This document shows positions 35,920 to 44,330 of a stretch of DNA of 64,000 nt, in pieces; positions within the stretch are counted from its first letter, which is position 1; each line of letters begins with the position of its first letter. The position numbers and the translations under genes are program-made. The DNA is from Glaciimonas sp. CA11.2 (lineage in GTDB: Bacteria > Pseudomonadota > Gammaproteobacteria > Burkholderiales > Burkholderiaceae_D). The stretch covers positions 3,968,001 through 4,032,000 of the forward strand of contig NZ_JAVIWL010000001.1 of assembly GCF_034314045.1 (NCBI RefSeq), in the 5' to 3' direction. The notes below the pieces were generated by a model. The model ran no database searches. It had not been told where the DNA came from and saw nothing but the letters and a program-made list of their open reading frames with translations.

Positions 35920-36791
35920 AAGCAGTCGTCCAGTTAGAAGAGTCGCCAGCAACGCATAGAACGCATAGAACGCATAGAACGCATAGTCGCGGCTTGATCT
36001 GGTTTCAAAAACTGACCAATAATGCGCCGATTAATCCTGGCTATGCTGCTTCCGTGCTAGTCGCCGATGCAGATCTTGCTGGACAGCGCGCACGTTACAT
36101 CGCTGTCGTACCCGATCCTGAAAACCGCTTTCCCCGCGTTCGCAACGGCGAGGTTGGACTGGTCGAAGGCTGGCAATTGGGCCGTGCTGTGCAAGAAGTG
36201 ATTGATGCCGACCATGCCAACCATACAAAAACGCCTATCGTCGCCGTCATTGACGTTGCTAGTCAAGCTTATGGTCGGCGAGAGGAGGCATACGGTATCC
36301 ATCAGGCCTTGGCGGGCGCAGCGGGCGCATATGCCAGTGCGCGACTGGCGGGTCATCCTGTTATCGGTCTGATAGTCGGCAAGGCCATGTCCGGCGCATT
36401 TCTAGCCCACGGCTATCAAGCCAATCGATTGATAGCGATCGATGATCCTGAAGTGATGGTGCACGCCATGGGTAAAGCATCGGCGGCGCGGATTACATTG
36501 CGTTCAGTTGAAGCAATGGAAGCCTTTGCAGCCAAAATTCCGCCCATGGCTTATGACATCAAAAGCTTCGCATCGTTGGGATTATTGTCGCAAAGTTTGA
36601 CGTTGCAACATCCCGATAATCCCTCTGTTGAAGAATTGCAGATAGTGCAGCAAAGCTTGCAAGCGGCACTCGAAAGTATTACATCCGATCCTGTCAGGGA
36701 TCTCAGCAGGCGTTTGAACGCAAAAAATAGGCAAGCCTCAGCAAAGGTGCGCGAGATGTTACGTGCGCAGTGGAAGGGAGACCGACCGTAA
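35916..36791 (+). CDS. mdcE: Malonate decarboxylase gamma subunit
   Basis: A 291-residue partner of MdcD, also of the carboxyltransferase fold, completing the biotin-independent decarboxylase. Conserved blocks are RVRNGEVGLVEGWQLGRAV, TPIVAVIDVASQAYGRREEAYG, and GLIVGKAMSGAFLAHGYQA followed by ALAIDDPE-like VMVHAMGKASAARIT. It overlaps mdcD by four bases. Oddity: residues 13-24 are Thr-His-Arg repeated (THRTHRTHRTHS) from a 4 x 9-bp tandem repeat; this lies in the variable N-terminal arm before RGLIWFQKL, so it should be tolerated. Confidence 0.94.
   Translation: MKAVVQLEESPATHRTHRTHRTHSRGLIWFQKLTNNAPINPGYAASVLVADADLAGQRARYIAVVPDPENRFPRVRNGEVGLVEGWQLGRAVQEVIDADHANHTKTPIVAVIDVASQAYGRREEAYGIHQALAGAAGAYASARLAGHPVIGLIVGKAMSGAFLAHGYQANRLIAIDDPEVMVHAMGKASAARITLRSVEAMEAFAAKIPPMAYDIKSFASLGLLSQSLTLQHPDNPSVEELQIVQQSLQAALESITSDPVRDLSRRLNAKNRQASAKVREMLRAQWKGDRP
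35952..35987 (+). repeat. In-frame 4 x 9-bp tandem repeat in mdcE
   Basis: Four copies of ACGCATAGA (last ending AGT) encode Thr-His-Arg repeats at residues 13-24 of MdcE. Same unit length and copy number as the repeat in the A2M gene, but unrelated sequence. Confidence 0.92.
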
Positions 36792-36929
36792 CTGGAAAAA
36801 CACACCAGCCTATTTTCAATCTGTCCAAATAGATAAATATAAAAATACTTTGTGCGAAATGCAGGTCAAGGGCTGCCATCAGCGTGTAGCTAATTCAGAC
36901 CAATACTGAAATTATTTAAGGAGACAAAC

Positions 36930-37328
36930 ATGATTATCTATGGAACGGCTTTATTAGCCATTTGCCATTTGCTCGGTATCTTTCTGGGCGATTTGTTGGG
37001 ACATTTGATCGGCGTCAAAACCAACGTCGGTGGTGTCGGTATCGCTATGCTGCTGCTCATTTTCGCTCGACTATATATGCAACCACGTGGACTTTTACCA
37101 AAGCCAACGGAGGCCGGTGTCGGCTTTTGGTCGGCTATGTATATCCCTGTAGTGGTGGCGATGGCGGCACAACAAAATGTAGTTGCTGCGTTGCGCGGCG
37201 GCCCGGTAGCGCTGATTTCGGCATTTGGTGCCGTTGCTCTTTGCGCTTGCTGTATTTCGCTGATCAATCGGATGGAACCTCAGACCGATACAGATCCCTT
37301 TGCAGTTGAACCAGTGCCAGCGGCTTAA
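36930..37328 (+). CDS. madL: Malonate transporter subunit MadL
   Basis: A 132-residue membrane protein with about four hydrophobic segments, the size of MadL. Characteristic segments: GTALLAICHLLGIFLGDLLG, GVKTNVGGVGIAMLLLI, and GFWSAMYIPVVVAMAAQQNV. With MadM it forms the two-component sodium:malonate symporter known from Malonomonas and many Betaproteobacteria. AAGGAGACAAAC precedes the ATG. It lies 138 bases after mdcE and 12 bases before madM. Confidence 0.92.
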   Translation: MIIYGTALLAICHLLGIFLGDLLGHLIGVKTNVGGVGIAMLLLIFARLYMQPRGLLPKPTEAGVGFWSAMYIPVVVAMAAQQNVVAALRGGPVALISAFGAVALCACCISLINRMEPQTDTDPFAVEPVPAA

Positions 37329-37340
37329 AGGGGAGACATC

Positions 37341-38105
37341 ATGCTAGCAATTTTTGAAAAAGCGTTGCAACAGAATGGATTGATTACCGCCTTTGCTGTA
37401 GTTGGTATCATCGTGCTGATATCCGGTTATATTTCGCGCAAGCTGACTTTCGGTCGCGTGCATGGATCAGCCTTTGCGATTCTCATTGGCCTCGTGCTGG
37501 CGTATTGGGGCGGCCTGCATACCGGCGGCGAAAAGGGATTAGCAGATATTTCTCTTTTTAGTGGAATCGGCCTGATGGGCGGTGCCATGTTGCGTGATTT
37601 TGCCATCGTCGCAACCGCATTTGAAGTACAGGCGACCGAGGCGCGCAAAGCCGGTTTGATCGGCGTGGTGTCATTGCTTCTTGGGACAATCGTACCGTTT
37701 ATAGTCGGTGCCAGCGTCGCCTATGCTTTCGGCTATTCCGATGCGGTTAGCATGACCACTATTGGGGCGGGCGCGATCACTTACATCGTCGGCCCCGTTA
37801 CTGGCGCAGCGATAGGTGCTAGTTCTGACGTGATGGCATTGAGTATTGCTACCGGCCTGCTCAAAGCCATCATGGTCATGGTCGGGACCCCAATTGCAGC
37901 ACGCTTTTTAGGTCTCAAAACACCACGATCAGCAATGGTATTTGGCGGTCTGGCTGGCACGGTAAGTGGGGTCTCCGCAGGATTAGCGGCGACCGACCGA
38001 CGTCTGGTTCCGTATGGTGCGCTGGTGGCGACATTCCATACCGGTATCGGCTGTCTGCTTGGTCCATCAGTGTTATATTTTGCGGTCAAAGCTTTGATGG
38101 GGTAG
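37341..38105 (+). CDS. madM: Malonate transporter subunit MadM
   Basis: A 254-residue membrane protein with seven or eight hydrophobic segments. MadM-typical blocks: LAYWGGLHTGGEKGLADISLFSGIGLMGGAMLRDFAIVATAFEV (about 52-95) and the C-terminal FGGLAGTVSGVSAGLAATDRRLVPYGAL (about 200-227). GGGGAGAC precedes the ATG. It works with MadL in Na+-dependent malonate uptake and ends the first block of the mdc cluster; a dispersed repeat follows directly. Confidence 0.93.
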   Translation: MLAIFEKALQQNGLITAFAVVGIIVLISGYISRKLTFGRVHGSAFAILIGLVLAYWGGLHTGGEKGLADISLFSGIGLMGGAMLRDFAIVATAFEVQATEARKAGLIGVVSLLLGTIVPFIVGASVAYAFGYSDAVSMTTIGAGAITYIVGPVTGAAIGASSDVMALSIATGLLKAIMVMVGTPIAARFLGLKTPRSAMVFGGLAGTVSGVSAGLAATDRRLVPYGALVATFHTGIGCLLGPSVLYFAVKALMG

Positions 38106-38655
38106 AGTCAGGAATTAAGAATTAAAGTAGCCATCAAGCGAGAGCGTATTGACATATAAAGCTTATAGATGAGGTTAGTACAACTAAATCATATCCAATA
38201 TGAAGGCTGTTGTTGTTGACCTACCCGTCATTGGCGCTGCCAAATGTTTTAGTCATCAGGCGGGAATTGTTGGGAAACATGTTTCAGCCAAAGGCGAGTT
38301 GGTTTCTCAACCCGCATGATGACTAAAACACTTGGGGACCCGACCAACGGGAGGGCAGCGCCTCTGCGGTCACCTTCTTTTTGGTTACTTTATCTTGGCG
38401 AAGCAAGAAAAAGTGACTGGCTATCGGGCCACCCCCGATCAGCATCCACGGAGTACCAACCGTTTCAATTATCGACGAACCGAAACCGTAGCAATAAATT
38501 CTATTAAGTAATTTTTAAATCAACATTAGAATGTCAATACAACCAAGTATGAAATATATATTGTCTTAGATTACCCCAATCGTATTTTTATACGGTTGGG
38601 GTAAAAACGACTGATTCATCTTTTCATTCATTCCACTGATCGCCTAATTGTTGTG
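38106..38655. repeat. Dispersed hairpin-bearing repeat element, full copy
   Basis: A 550-base gene-free stretch inside the malonate cluster. From about 38135 to 38515 it matches the 3' edge of this window (from 63785) over at least 60 bases, sharing GCGT-TT-ACATA and CTAAATCA...AAGGCT-TTG. A large imperfect hairpin occupies 38245-38330: TGTTTTAGTCATCA/TGATGACTAAAACA with an inner GTTGGGAAAC/GGTTTCTCAAC. A stretch beginning TCACCTTCTTTTTGGTTACTTT and ending AGAAAAAGTGAC follows; I recall this kind of sequence as a recurrent intergenic repeat in Betaproteobacteria. A 63-codon frame (38316-38507) lies in it but is probably not a gene. Confidence 0.7.
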
Positions 38656-39345
38656 ATGCCAAACCAAATTACTCACAATGGAAGCAAGACCACACCGCGA
38701 CCGCATGATCTGTTATGGATCACCGGGGTGGAAGGACTCGCGACGGATCAGTTGTTACCAACCTGGGCAACCGCCGAGTGGTTGGCTGTTGCGCCGGTGG
38801 TGATACGCCGCGAAACTGTTACTGATTGCGCATGGCTGCCGGTGGGTTTGCGTGGCACAACACGGAGCGAACGCTTTAAGGCGCTGCTATCGGTAGATGC
38901 GATAAAACGTTGCGTGCAGCCCGAGTTTTTGGTGCAGACCGAAGCGTGGAATATTCACTCGCAATGTGGCGCGTTTCCCGCAGTGAAGACATTGGCCAGT
39001 ATGGCATCTTCTCTGACCAATATAGGTTTGCATTGGGGGCCGACCGGCAGCGTAGGTTTTGCGCTGGCAACGGGATTGCCGGTATTGCGGGATGAAAGCG
39101 ATCTGGATATTGTTTTGCATGCACCGTCACCGATATCTCCCGAAAAAATGTCCTTATTGCAAGACCTACTTGATTCGCAAATGTGCCGTATTGATTTGCA
39201 AATCGATACCGGTTCGGGCGGCTTCGCTTTTGCTGAATGGGCGGCTGGTCGCAAGACCATTTTGCTGAAAACCGGTAACGGTCCTGTTCTGACCGCTGAT
39301 CCGTGGTCAGAAAGTCATCAACTCGATACTCACCGCCTGCCATGA
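38656..39345 (+). CDS. mdcG: Malonate decarboxylase holo-ACP synthase
   Basis: A 229-residue phosphoribosyl-dephospho-CoA transferase that attaches the MdcB-made prosthetic group to the Ser of MdcC. MdcG blocks: TPRPHDLLWITG near the start, PVVIRRETVTDCAWLPVGLRG (about 46-66), GSVGFALATGLPVLRDESDLDIVLHAP with a nucleotidyltransferase-like D-x-D pair (about 130-156), and LLKTGNGPVLTADPW. ATG 38656 is preceded by an in-frame GTG at 38653 that could also start. No good Shine-Dalgarno. The last codons overlap mdcH. Confidence 0.93.
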   Translation: MPNQITHNGSKTTPRPHDLLWITGVEGLATDQLLPTWATAEWLAVAPVVIRRETVTDCAWLPVGLRGTTRSERFKALLSVDAIKRCVQPEFLVQTEAWNIHSQCGAFPAVKTLASMASSLTNIGLHWGPTGSVGFALATGLPVLRDESDLDIVLHAPSPISPEKMSLLQDLLDSQMCRIDLQIDTGSGGFAFAEWAAGRKTILLKTGNGPVLTADPWSESHQLDTHRLP

Positions 39346-40268
39346 GCGTGCTGTTCACGTTTCCCGGGCAGGGCGCACAAAGATCCGGCATGCTACACGC
39401 GCTTCCTCGCGAGCCAGAAGTATTGCGCACGCTGGAAGAAGCCTGCATCGTCCTTGGTAGTGATCCTTTGCTGCTCGATACCGCCGCAGCGCTGACATCA
39501 ACCTACGCAGTACAGCTTTGCTTGCTCATCGCGGGCGTTGCCATGGCACGAGTTTTTGTAGCGCATCATGCGGGACCGGATATGGTGGCCGGCTTATCGA
39601 TAGGCGCATATCCAGCAGCGGTTGTCGCCGGTATTCTCAATTTCGATGATGCGATGCGGCTGGTACAGCGACGCGGTCACTTGATGGAGAGCGCCTATCC
39701 AGTGGGTTATGGCATGGCGGCGATCAGTGGAATCGATCGTTATCAACTCGCTCCCATTATTGCGAATATTCATTCGACAAAAACCCCCGTTTATCTCGCT
39801 AATTTGAATGGGCTAAGACAGAACGTCATCTCCGGTTCGGAGGAAGCGATGCAATCAGTGATGACTCTGGCGTTGGTATCAGGTGCGACCAGCGCAGTGC
39901 GGCTAGCGGTGAACGTTCCCTCCCACTGTGAACTATTCAATCCGGCTGCGCTTGATATGCAAGATGCTTTTTCTAGTGTAAAAGTCAGTCGACCAACACT
40001 GACGTATCTGAGTGCCAGCGCCACAAGGGCGCTCTTCGATCCGACAATGATCGCCAGCGATCTCGCCAACAATATGGCAACGCAAGTGCACTGGTCGGAG
40101 ACAGCAAGACTGGGATGGGAACGCGGTGCGCGCCTAGCAATAGAGATGCCGAGCGGGACGGTATTAACCAATCTGACGACGCCTTTGTTCACAGAGGGTT
40201 TGGCGATTGCCTGTGAAAATAATCGCCTCGATACGTTGCTGGCGTTGGTTGCGCGTGAGCGTGGTTGA
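39342..40268 (+). CDS. mdcH: Malonyl-CoA:ACP transacylase MdcH
   Basis: A 308-residue FabD-like acyltransferase that loads malonyl onto holo-MdcC to prime the cycle. It starts MSVLFTFPGQGAQRSGML, the family opening, and the nucleophile Ser is in AGLSIGAYPAAVVAG (about residue 88), the MdcH variant of GHSxG with Leu for His at the first position. Catalytic His appears in NVPSHCELF. The ATG at 39342 forms an ATGA overlap with mdcG. It ends the malonate cluster. Confidence 0.93.
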   Translation: MSVLFTFPGQGAQRSGMLHALPREPEVLRTLEEACIVLGSDPLLLDTAAALTSTYAVQLCLLIAGVAMARVFVAHHAGPDMVAGLSIGAYPAAVVAGILNFDDAMRLVQRRGHLMESAYPVGYGMAAISGIDRYQLAPIIANIHSTKTPVYLANLNGLRQNVISGSEEAMQSVMTLALVSGATSAVRLAVNVPSHCELFNPAALDMQDAFSSVKVSRPTLTYLSASATRALFDPTMIASDLANNMATQVHWSETARLGWERGARLAIEMPSGTVLTNLTTPLFTEGLAIACENNRLDTLLALVARERG

Positions 40269-40547
40269 TTTAAAAATATAGGTCGTATTTGTTGTTGAGG
40301 CGCTTTGTTTGGTGGCGGTAAATTCCACAATAACGTCTTGGATCCAAACTGCACTTCACCCTTAAATACGATAACTGCATCCCACTGGGCTTGCGTAACA
40401 ACCTCAGTAGCGCAGTGAGTTTAGGCGTAAATCCGCATATCCATCGTCTGAATGGACGCTCAGGGTCGGTACGCGGTACGGTTAGAGCAGTCTACTTCTG
40501 CATGATGTGCATTCCGTCTATTGAAAATGACAGCAGTGATGAAGAAT
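40269..40547. other. Intergenic stretch after mdcH
   Basis: A gene-free stretch between convergent mdcH and the flavoprotein gene. No terminator is visible for mdcH on the plus strand, nor any RNA gene. The hairpin for the opposite gene begins at 40548. Confidence 0.4.
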
Positions 40548-40589
40548 AAAAAAACGTTGCGCAAACGACGCATTGCGCAACGAAAAAAA
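40548..40589 (-). terminator. Terminator of the cholesterol-oxidase-like gene
   Basis: CGTTGCGCAA (40555-40564) and TTGCGCAACG (40573-40582), a perfect 10-bp stem. On the minus strand it is followed by a run of seven T residues (plus-strand A7, 40548-40554). Confidence 0.85.
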
Positions 40590-40669
40590 GTACCGCTTTT
40601 GGCTATTTTCGTCGATGTGACGGAAATTTCAGCTATGTGGACGCTACCCTTGTTTGCGAAACATTCAGG

Positions 40670-42400
40670 CTAAATACTTAAACTATCGTGCAATGCTGAT
40701 GAGAAAATGCGATACGGATCGTGCTTACTCAAACCTGCTTTGGCCGTGTCCCAATTGCTTGCGGACGACTGCCCCACTCTGAAGGTATTTGGAACCGTGG
40801 TCTGCAGCGCGAGAGGGTCCGACCAGGCCGATTGGTCCGAGTATCCCCATCCTTTTGACCATTCTGGACGCACGCTGGCGTAACTGCCGCTGTAGTTGGC
40901 GTTTATCCATTGTTCGATCTCCCGATAAAACCGATTCGCATATGGCGTACCTGGGAAGGTCAGAATATCGAGCCAGACAGCGGTATCCCACTCAGGGCGA
41001 TCCGGGCGTGGACGCAATGCGGAAAGAATAGGCGATACGCCGTTCGAAGAAGGAACGTCATTCGGATTATCCAGACCGGTAACGCGTATCTCGACCGGAC
41101 CATTCATCGGAAAGCGATGCATTTGTTGGTATGCAGCAAGACGTTTCTGATAAAACGTCGTGAACTCGTTGATCACACGCTGAACATTTTCACGCTTGGT
41201 CAGCACTGCATACCCGTTGGCAGTGACATGCAATGTAGTGGGCCGAACGTATAACAAAAGATTCTTCGACCATCCCCATAAATCCCACGAAACCGTCGTC
41301 ACCAACCCTGCCGACGCGGCGGCGTATTGAACATTGCCATAAGACGGCGTCATTCCTCCCTGTCCCAAAGTGACGATTTTATATGTCAGCTCACTCACCG
41401 AATCAGGAATATTGTCCGAGAAGGTGTAATTGAACGGTTGCGTCGTCAATCGCGATAAAAAAGGTTTATTCGGCGACACTGTCCAGACCTTTACCCAAGG
41501 TTTGCTGGTGAACGGAAACCAGATTGCTTCGACGCGCCCGGCACTATCCAAAAAATTGGAGAAGGAGCGACCGCTTGAGGCCACCGGCCCGAACAATTCA
41601 GTGGCAGGAATATTGAACCAGCTCTGGCAGCGAAGGCGCTGATTTTGTGACACTTGCAGAGTTACTTCGACAATAAATGCACGGCCGATATGCACCAGCA
41701 AAGCAGCAATCTCTGGATCGCTCCGGACAAATTCTCTCAAAACATAACTGCGGCTGTCGTCGTCATATACCACTGCGGTCAACGCCAGGATCAAATTTGC
41801 CACCGAACCGTAAGTGCCGCCAGCCAGTGGCTTTTCACCCTTGGCAGGTACACCTGTTCCATGGCCATCAATAGCCAATACGCCACCCAGGGTTATATCG
41901 CCGGGTGCGGGTGTGGCGGTCATCCCCAGCCCGGCATTTTCTAACGCCATCAACAGCGCCTCCATCGTGATGCCAGTTTGCGCTGTCACTTGCGGCGTCG
42001 GACCCGATTGATCGATGCTGACTGCGGTCAAATGAGCGGTCATATCAAGCATTACCACGGCTGGAAACTCCACGTCGGCGGCAATGCTGAACGGCGACCA
42101 ATTGTGCATCATGCCACGGGGACGAATTTTATACGCGTTATCTTTGGCCCAGTTAGCGATCTGGACCACATCGTCTGGACTGAGCGGGGAACAGGTCCAG
42201 ATGTCATCGACCTTGATATCTCCTGCCCAGTTTCGAAAGGTCTGTTTATATAAGGAAATGCCGGGTGGAAAATGTGCAGGCACGCTGCTTGTCGCTGCCT
42301 GCGCGGCACGTATTCGGGCTAGCGGCAGCCAACCTGTCAATGCACCTACAGTTGCAATTTTGGCGGTACTTAATAAAAAATCTCGACGCTCTGACCTCAC
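40670..42400 (-). CDS. Tat-exported type II cholesterol-oxidase-like flavoprotein
   Basis: A 576-residue protein of the vanillyl-alcohol-oxidase/covalent-FAD fold, with FAD-binding domain about 55-235 and a cholesterol-oxidase substrate-binding domain to the end. RGMMHNWSP (about residue 95) matches the flavin-linking His region of Brevibacterium cholesterol oxidase II; GGVLAIDGHGTG is the FAD loop. The signal SERRDFLL + hydrophobic stretch + AQA is a twin-arginine signal. I prefer the GTG at 42400 because AGAAGG lies 9 bases ahead and the Tat n-region becomes short; ATG at 42457 is the alternative but has no Shine-Dalgarno. Such enzymes oxidise 3-beta-hydroxysteroids; the real substrate could be another alcohol. 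Confidence 0.8.
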   Translation of the reverse strand: MRSERRDFLLSTAKIATVGALTGWLPLARIRAAQAATSSVPAHFPPGISLYKQTFRNWAGDIKVDDIWTCSPLSPDDVVQIANWAKDNAYKIRPRGMMHNWSPFSIAADVEFPAVVMLDMTAHLTAVSIDQSGPTPQVTAQTGITMEALLMALENAGLGMTATPAPGDITLGGVLAIDGHGTGVPAKGEKPLAGGTYGSVANLILALTAVVYDDDSRSYVLREFVRSDPEIAALLVHIGRAFIVEVTLQVSQNQRLRCQSWFNIPATELFGPVASSGRSFSNFLDSAGRVEAIWFPFTSKPWVKVWTVSPNKPFLSRLTTQPFNYTFSDNIPDSVSELTYKIVTLGQGGMTPSYGNVQYAAASAGLVTTVSWDLWGWSKNLLLYVRPTTLHVTANGYAVLTKRENVQRVINEFTTFYQKRLAAYQQMHRFPMNGPVEIRVTGLDNPNDVPSSNGVSPILSALRPRPDRPEWDTAVWLDILTFPGTPYANRFYREIEQWINANYSGSYASVRPEWSKGWGYSDQSAWSDPLALQTTVPNTFRVGQSSASNWDTAKAGLSKHDPYRIFSSALHDSLSI

Positions 42401-42582
42401 TTTTTTTTGCCTTCTTTTGAATCCATTTTCTAATTCTTTGCATAATTTGTTGATCATGAATTGAGCAAAATTTTTCTAAGCCTTGCTACTTTCACGCGGA
42501 GCAGGGATAGAAAATCGGCGTAGTTCTGAATAAATTACCGCATGGTTCATACCCTCCCCAATGGTGCTCTTTACATGTCGTC

Positions 42583-42682
42583 AGGACCTACGCAAATCCG
42601 CACTAGCGGCGGTGTGCTTTCCTTGTGCACGTGCCTGTTGTCTGCGTTGGCACGTCATGCGGGACGCGTTTGAACAAGTCCC
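42583..42682. repeat. Dispersed ~100-bp imperfect palindrome, copy C
   Basis: Begins AGGACCTACGCAAATCCG and ends GCGTTTGAACAAGTCC. The core GTGCTTTCCTTG and GTTGTCTGCGTTGGCACG align with copy A at 15874. It lies in the 482-base gene-free gap between the flavoprotein gene and cydX, which otherwise holds only the inverted repeat at 42812. Confidence 0.7.
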
Positions 42683-42811
42683 TATCGCATCAAATAATAG
42701 GCGTGATTGTTGCGTGACGGACGGTGTGTGAAGGGGAAATAGGGGAATTACTTAGGGATCAAAAGAAGGAGAAATATGAGCGTTTTTTTATTGCGGTATA
42801 CCACCAATGTG

Positions 42812-42833
42812 GTGTCCAATTTTTATTGGACAC
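42812..42833. repeat. Inverted repeat downstream of cydX
   Basis: GTGTCCAAT-TTTT-ATTGGACAC, a perfect 9-bp hairpin about 107 bases past the cydX stop on its strand. No canonical T-tract follows immediately. A second small CCAC/GTGG hairpin is adjacent (about 42801-42813). It may end the cyd transcript. Confidence 0.4.
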
Positions 42834-42939
42834 GCAAGTTAAGCGGATTGATCCCGACTTATCCGATGAGGATTGTGATATGTGGAGAGAGTCAAGGAGT
42901 CGGCACGCCATTTTGGATGGCTTTTTCTGCCGACATCGA

Positions 42940-43110
42940 CTATTTTTTTTGCAATTTGCTCTCTTCCTCTTTCGCCGCATCTTCAAAACGTCCACGTGTC
43001 GTGTCTTCATCGCGGCTGCCAAATGCATAGTTGGACTCTAGCCACATCACGTTGATGATGCCGAAGGCGAGTGCCAATCCAACTCCTAAAATCCATGCGA
43101 AATACCACAT
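42940..43110 (-). CDS. cydX: Cytochrome bd small subunit CydX
   Basis: A 56-residue single-helix membrane protein. It opens MWYFAWILGVGLALAFGIIN followed by VMWLE, essentially the family signature of CydX (YbgT), and continues with a charged tail ending EEESKLQKK. CydX stabilises haem in the CydAB oxidase in the cytoplasmic membrane. AGGAGAAGTT stands just before the ATG, and it is 77 bases after cydB on the same strand. The hairpin at 43127-43157 separates it from cydB. Confidence 0.93.
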   Translation of the reverse strand: MWYFAWILGVGLALAFGIINVMWLESNYAFGSRDEDTTRGRFEDAAKEEESKLQKK

Positions 43111-43126
43111 AACTTCTCCTTTTTTT

Positions 43127-43157
43127 CCTTACTCCTATTTTAATCATAGGAGTAAGG
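43127..43157 (-). repeat. 12-bp hairpin between cydB and cydX
   Basis: CCTTACTCCTAT and ATAGGAGTAAGG form a perfect 12-bp stem with a 7-base loop. On the mRNA strand it lies just before the AAAAAAAGGAGAAGTT that serves cydX. There is no U-tract, so it is unlikely to terminate; an mRNA-processing or stability role is likelier. Confidence 0.7.
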
Positions 43158-43187
43158 AATGTTAGTAACCAACGTTAGCAATCAATA

Positions 43188-44330
43188 TTAATAAGCAGTA
43201 TGTTCGTTATCGTGAATATCCTGAATGGTCACCTTGCCGCGCATGATGCGATATACCCAACTGGTGTATAGAATGATGATCGGCAGCATGATGACGACGA
43301 CCCAAAACATAATGCCCAGCGTCTTATAACTTGAAACTGCATCCCAGACCGTCAAGCTGCTGCCGGGATCGAGTGAGGAGGGCATAACAAATGGAAACAT
43401 CGCTGTGCCGGCCGTTAAAATAATACACGTCACCGCGACACCGCTCGATAGAAATGCTGGCAATGCCTTTCGAGCTAGACTACATATTATGCACAAGAGT
43501 GCCGCGACGACAGCAATGACAGGAAACGCCCAGATTACCGGCCATTTTGTATAGTTGTCCATCCAGGCACCCGCAGCTGTAACAACGGTTTTGGCGGTTG
43601 GCATGAACGCGCTGTTGGCATCTGGCATGGCGGTGATGCGATAGCCATGGATGCCGGTGGCGATCCAAAAGCCGCCGATGACGAACAGTACGATAGTGAC
43701 CAAAGCTGCGCCGATAGCAATTTTGCTTGCGCGCAGTGCGATCACGTCTTCCGTTTTAGTCTGCAAAAAACCAGCGCCGTGCATGACCAGCATGGCGATG
43801 CTGAGAACGCCTGACAATAGGCCAAATGGATTGAGTAATCCAAAGAAGCCGCCAATATATTCGACCCGCATGGTGTCGTCGTAATGAAAGGGGACGCCCA
43901 ATAATAGATTGCCGAAAGCAACCCCAAAAATCAGTGCGGGCACTAATCCGCCAGCAAACAGACCCCAATCCCAAAAGTTGCGCCAGCGCGGATCGGCGAT
44001 TTTGCTCCGATAGTCGAATCCAACGGGCCGGAAAAATAAGGAAAATAGTAATAACATGAGGGCGACATAAAATCCGGAAAAAGCCGCTCCGTAGACCAGT
44101 GGCCATACTGCGAACAACGCGCCGCCAGCGGTGATGAACCAGGTTTGATTGCCTTCCCAAGTGCTGCCGATAGAGTTGATGACAACCCGCCGTTCGGTAT
44201 CGGTCTTGCCGATAAACGGCAGCATGATACCGACGCCAAAGTCAAAACCGCCGGTCAAGGCGAACCCGACCAATAGCACACCGACAAAACCCCACCAAAT
44301 AATTTTTAATGTTTCATAGTCGAAAATCAT
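43188..44330 (-). CDS. cydB: Cytochrome bd ubiquinol oxidase subunit II
   Basis: A 380-residue membrane protein with about eight helices. CydB blocks are clear: [25 protein letters not shown] at the start, [31 protein letters not shown] (about 45-75), and [12 protein letters not shown]. Subunit II supports the haem-bearing CydA in quinol oxidation by O2. Its start overlaps the cydA stop by four bases. It is part of the gbsR-like/cydP/cydA/cydB/cydX unit. Confidence 0.96.
   Translation of the reverse strand: MIFDYETLKIIWWGFVGVLLVGFALTGGFDFGVGIMLPFIGKTDTERRVVINSIGSTWEGNQTWFITAGGALFAVWPLVYGAAFSGFYVALMLLLFSLFFRPVGFDYRSKIADPRWRNFWDWGLFAGGLVPALIFGVAFGNLLLGVPFHYDDTMRVEYIGGFFGLLNPFGLLSGVLSIAMLVMHGAGFLQTKTEDVIALRASKIAIGAALVTIVLFVIGGFWIATGIHGYRITAMPDANSAFMPTAKTVVTAAGAWMDNYTKWPVIWAFPVIAVVAALLCIICSLARKALPAFLSSGVAVTCIILTAGTAMFPFVMPSSLDPGSSLTVWDAVSSYKTLGIMFWVVVIMLPIIILYTSWVYRIMRGKVTIQDIHDNEHTAY

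Noticed and set aside
38316..38507. A 63-codon frame in the repeat element, similar to widely annotated hypothetical proteins
   Set aside because: It lies entirely in a dispersed repeat with hairpins and lacks a ribosome-binding site. Recurrence is better explained by the repeat itself.
42724..43041. A 105-codon plus-strand frame overlapping cydX
   Set aside because: It is the complement of cydX and its downstream hairpin region; cydX itself has a clear signature.
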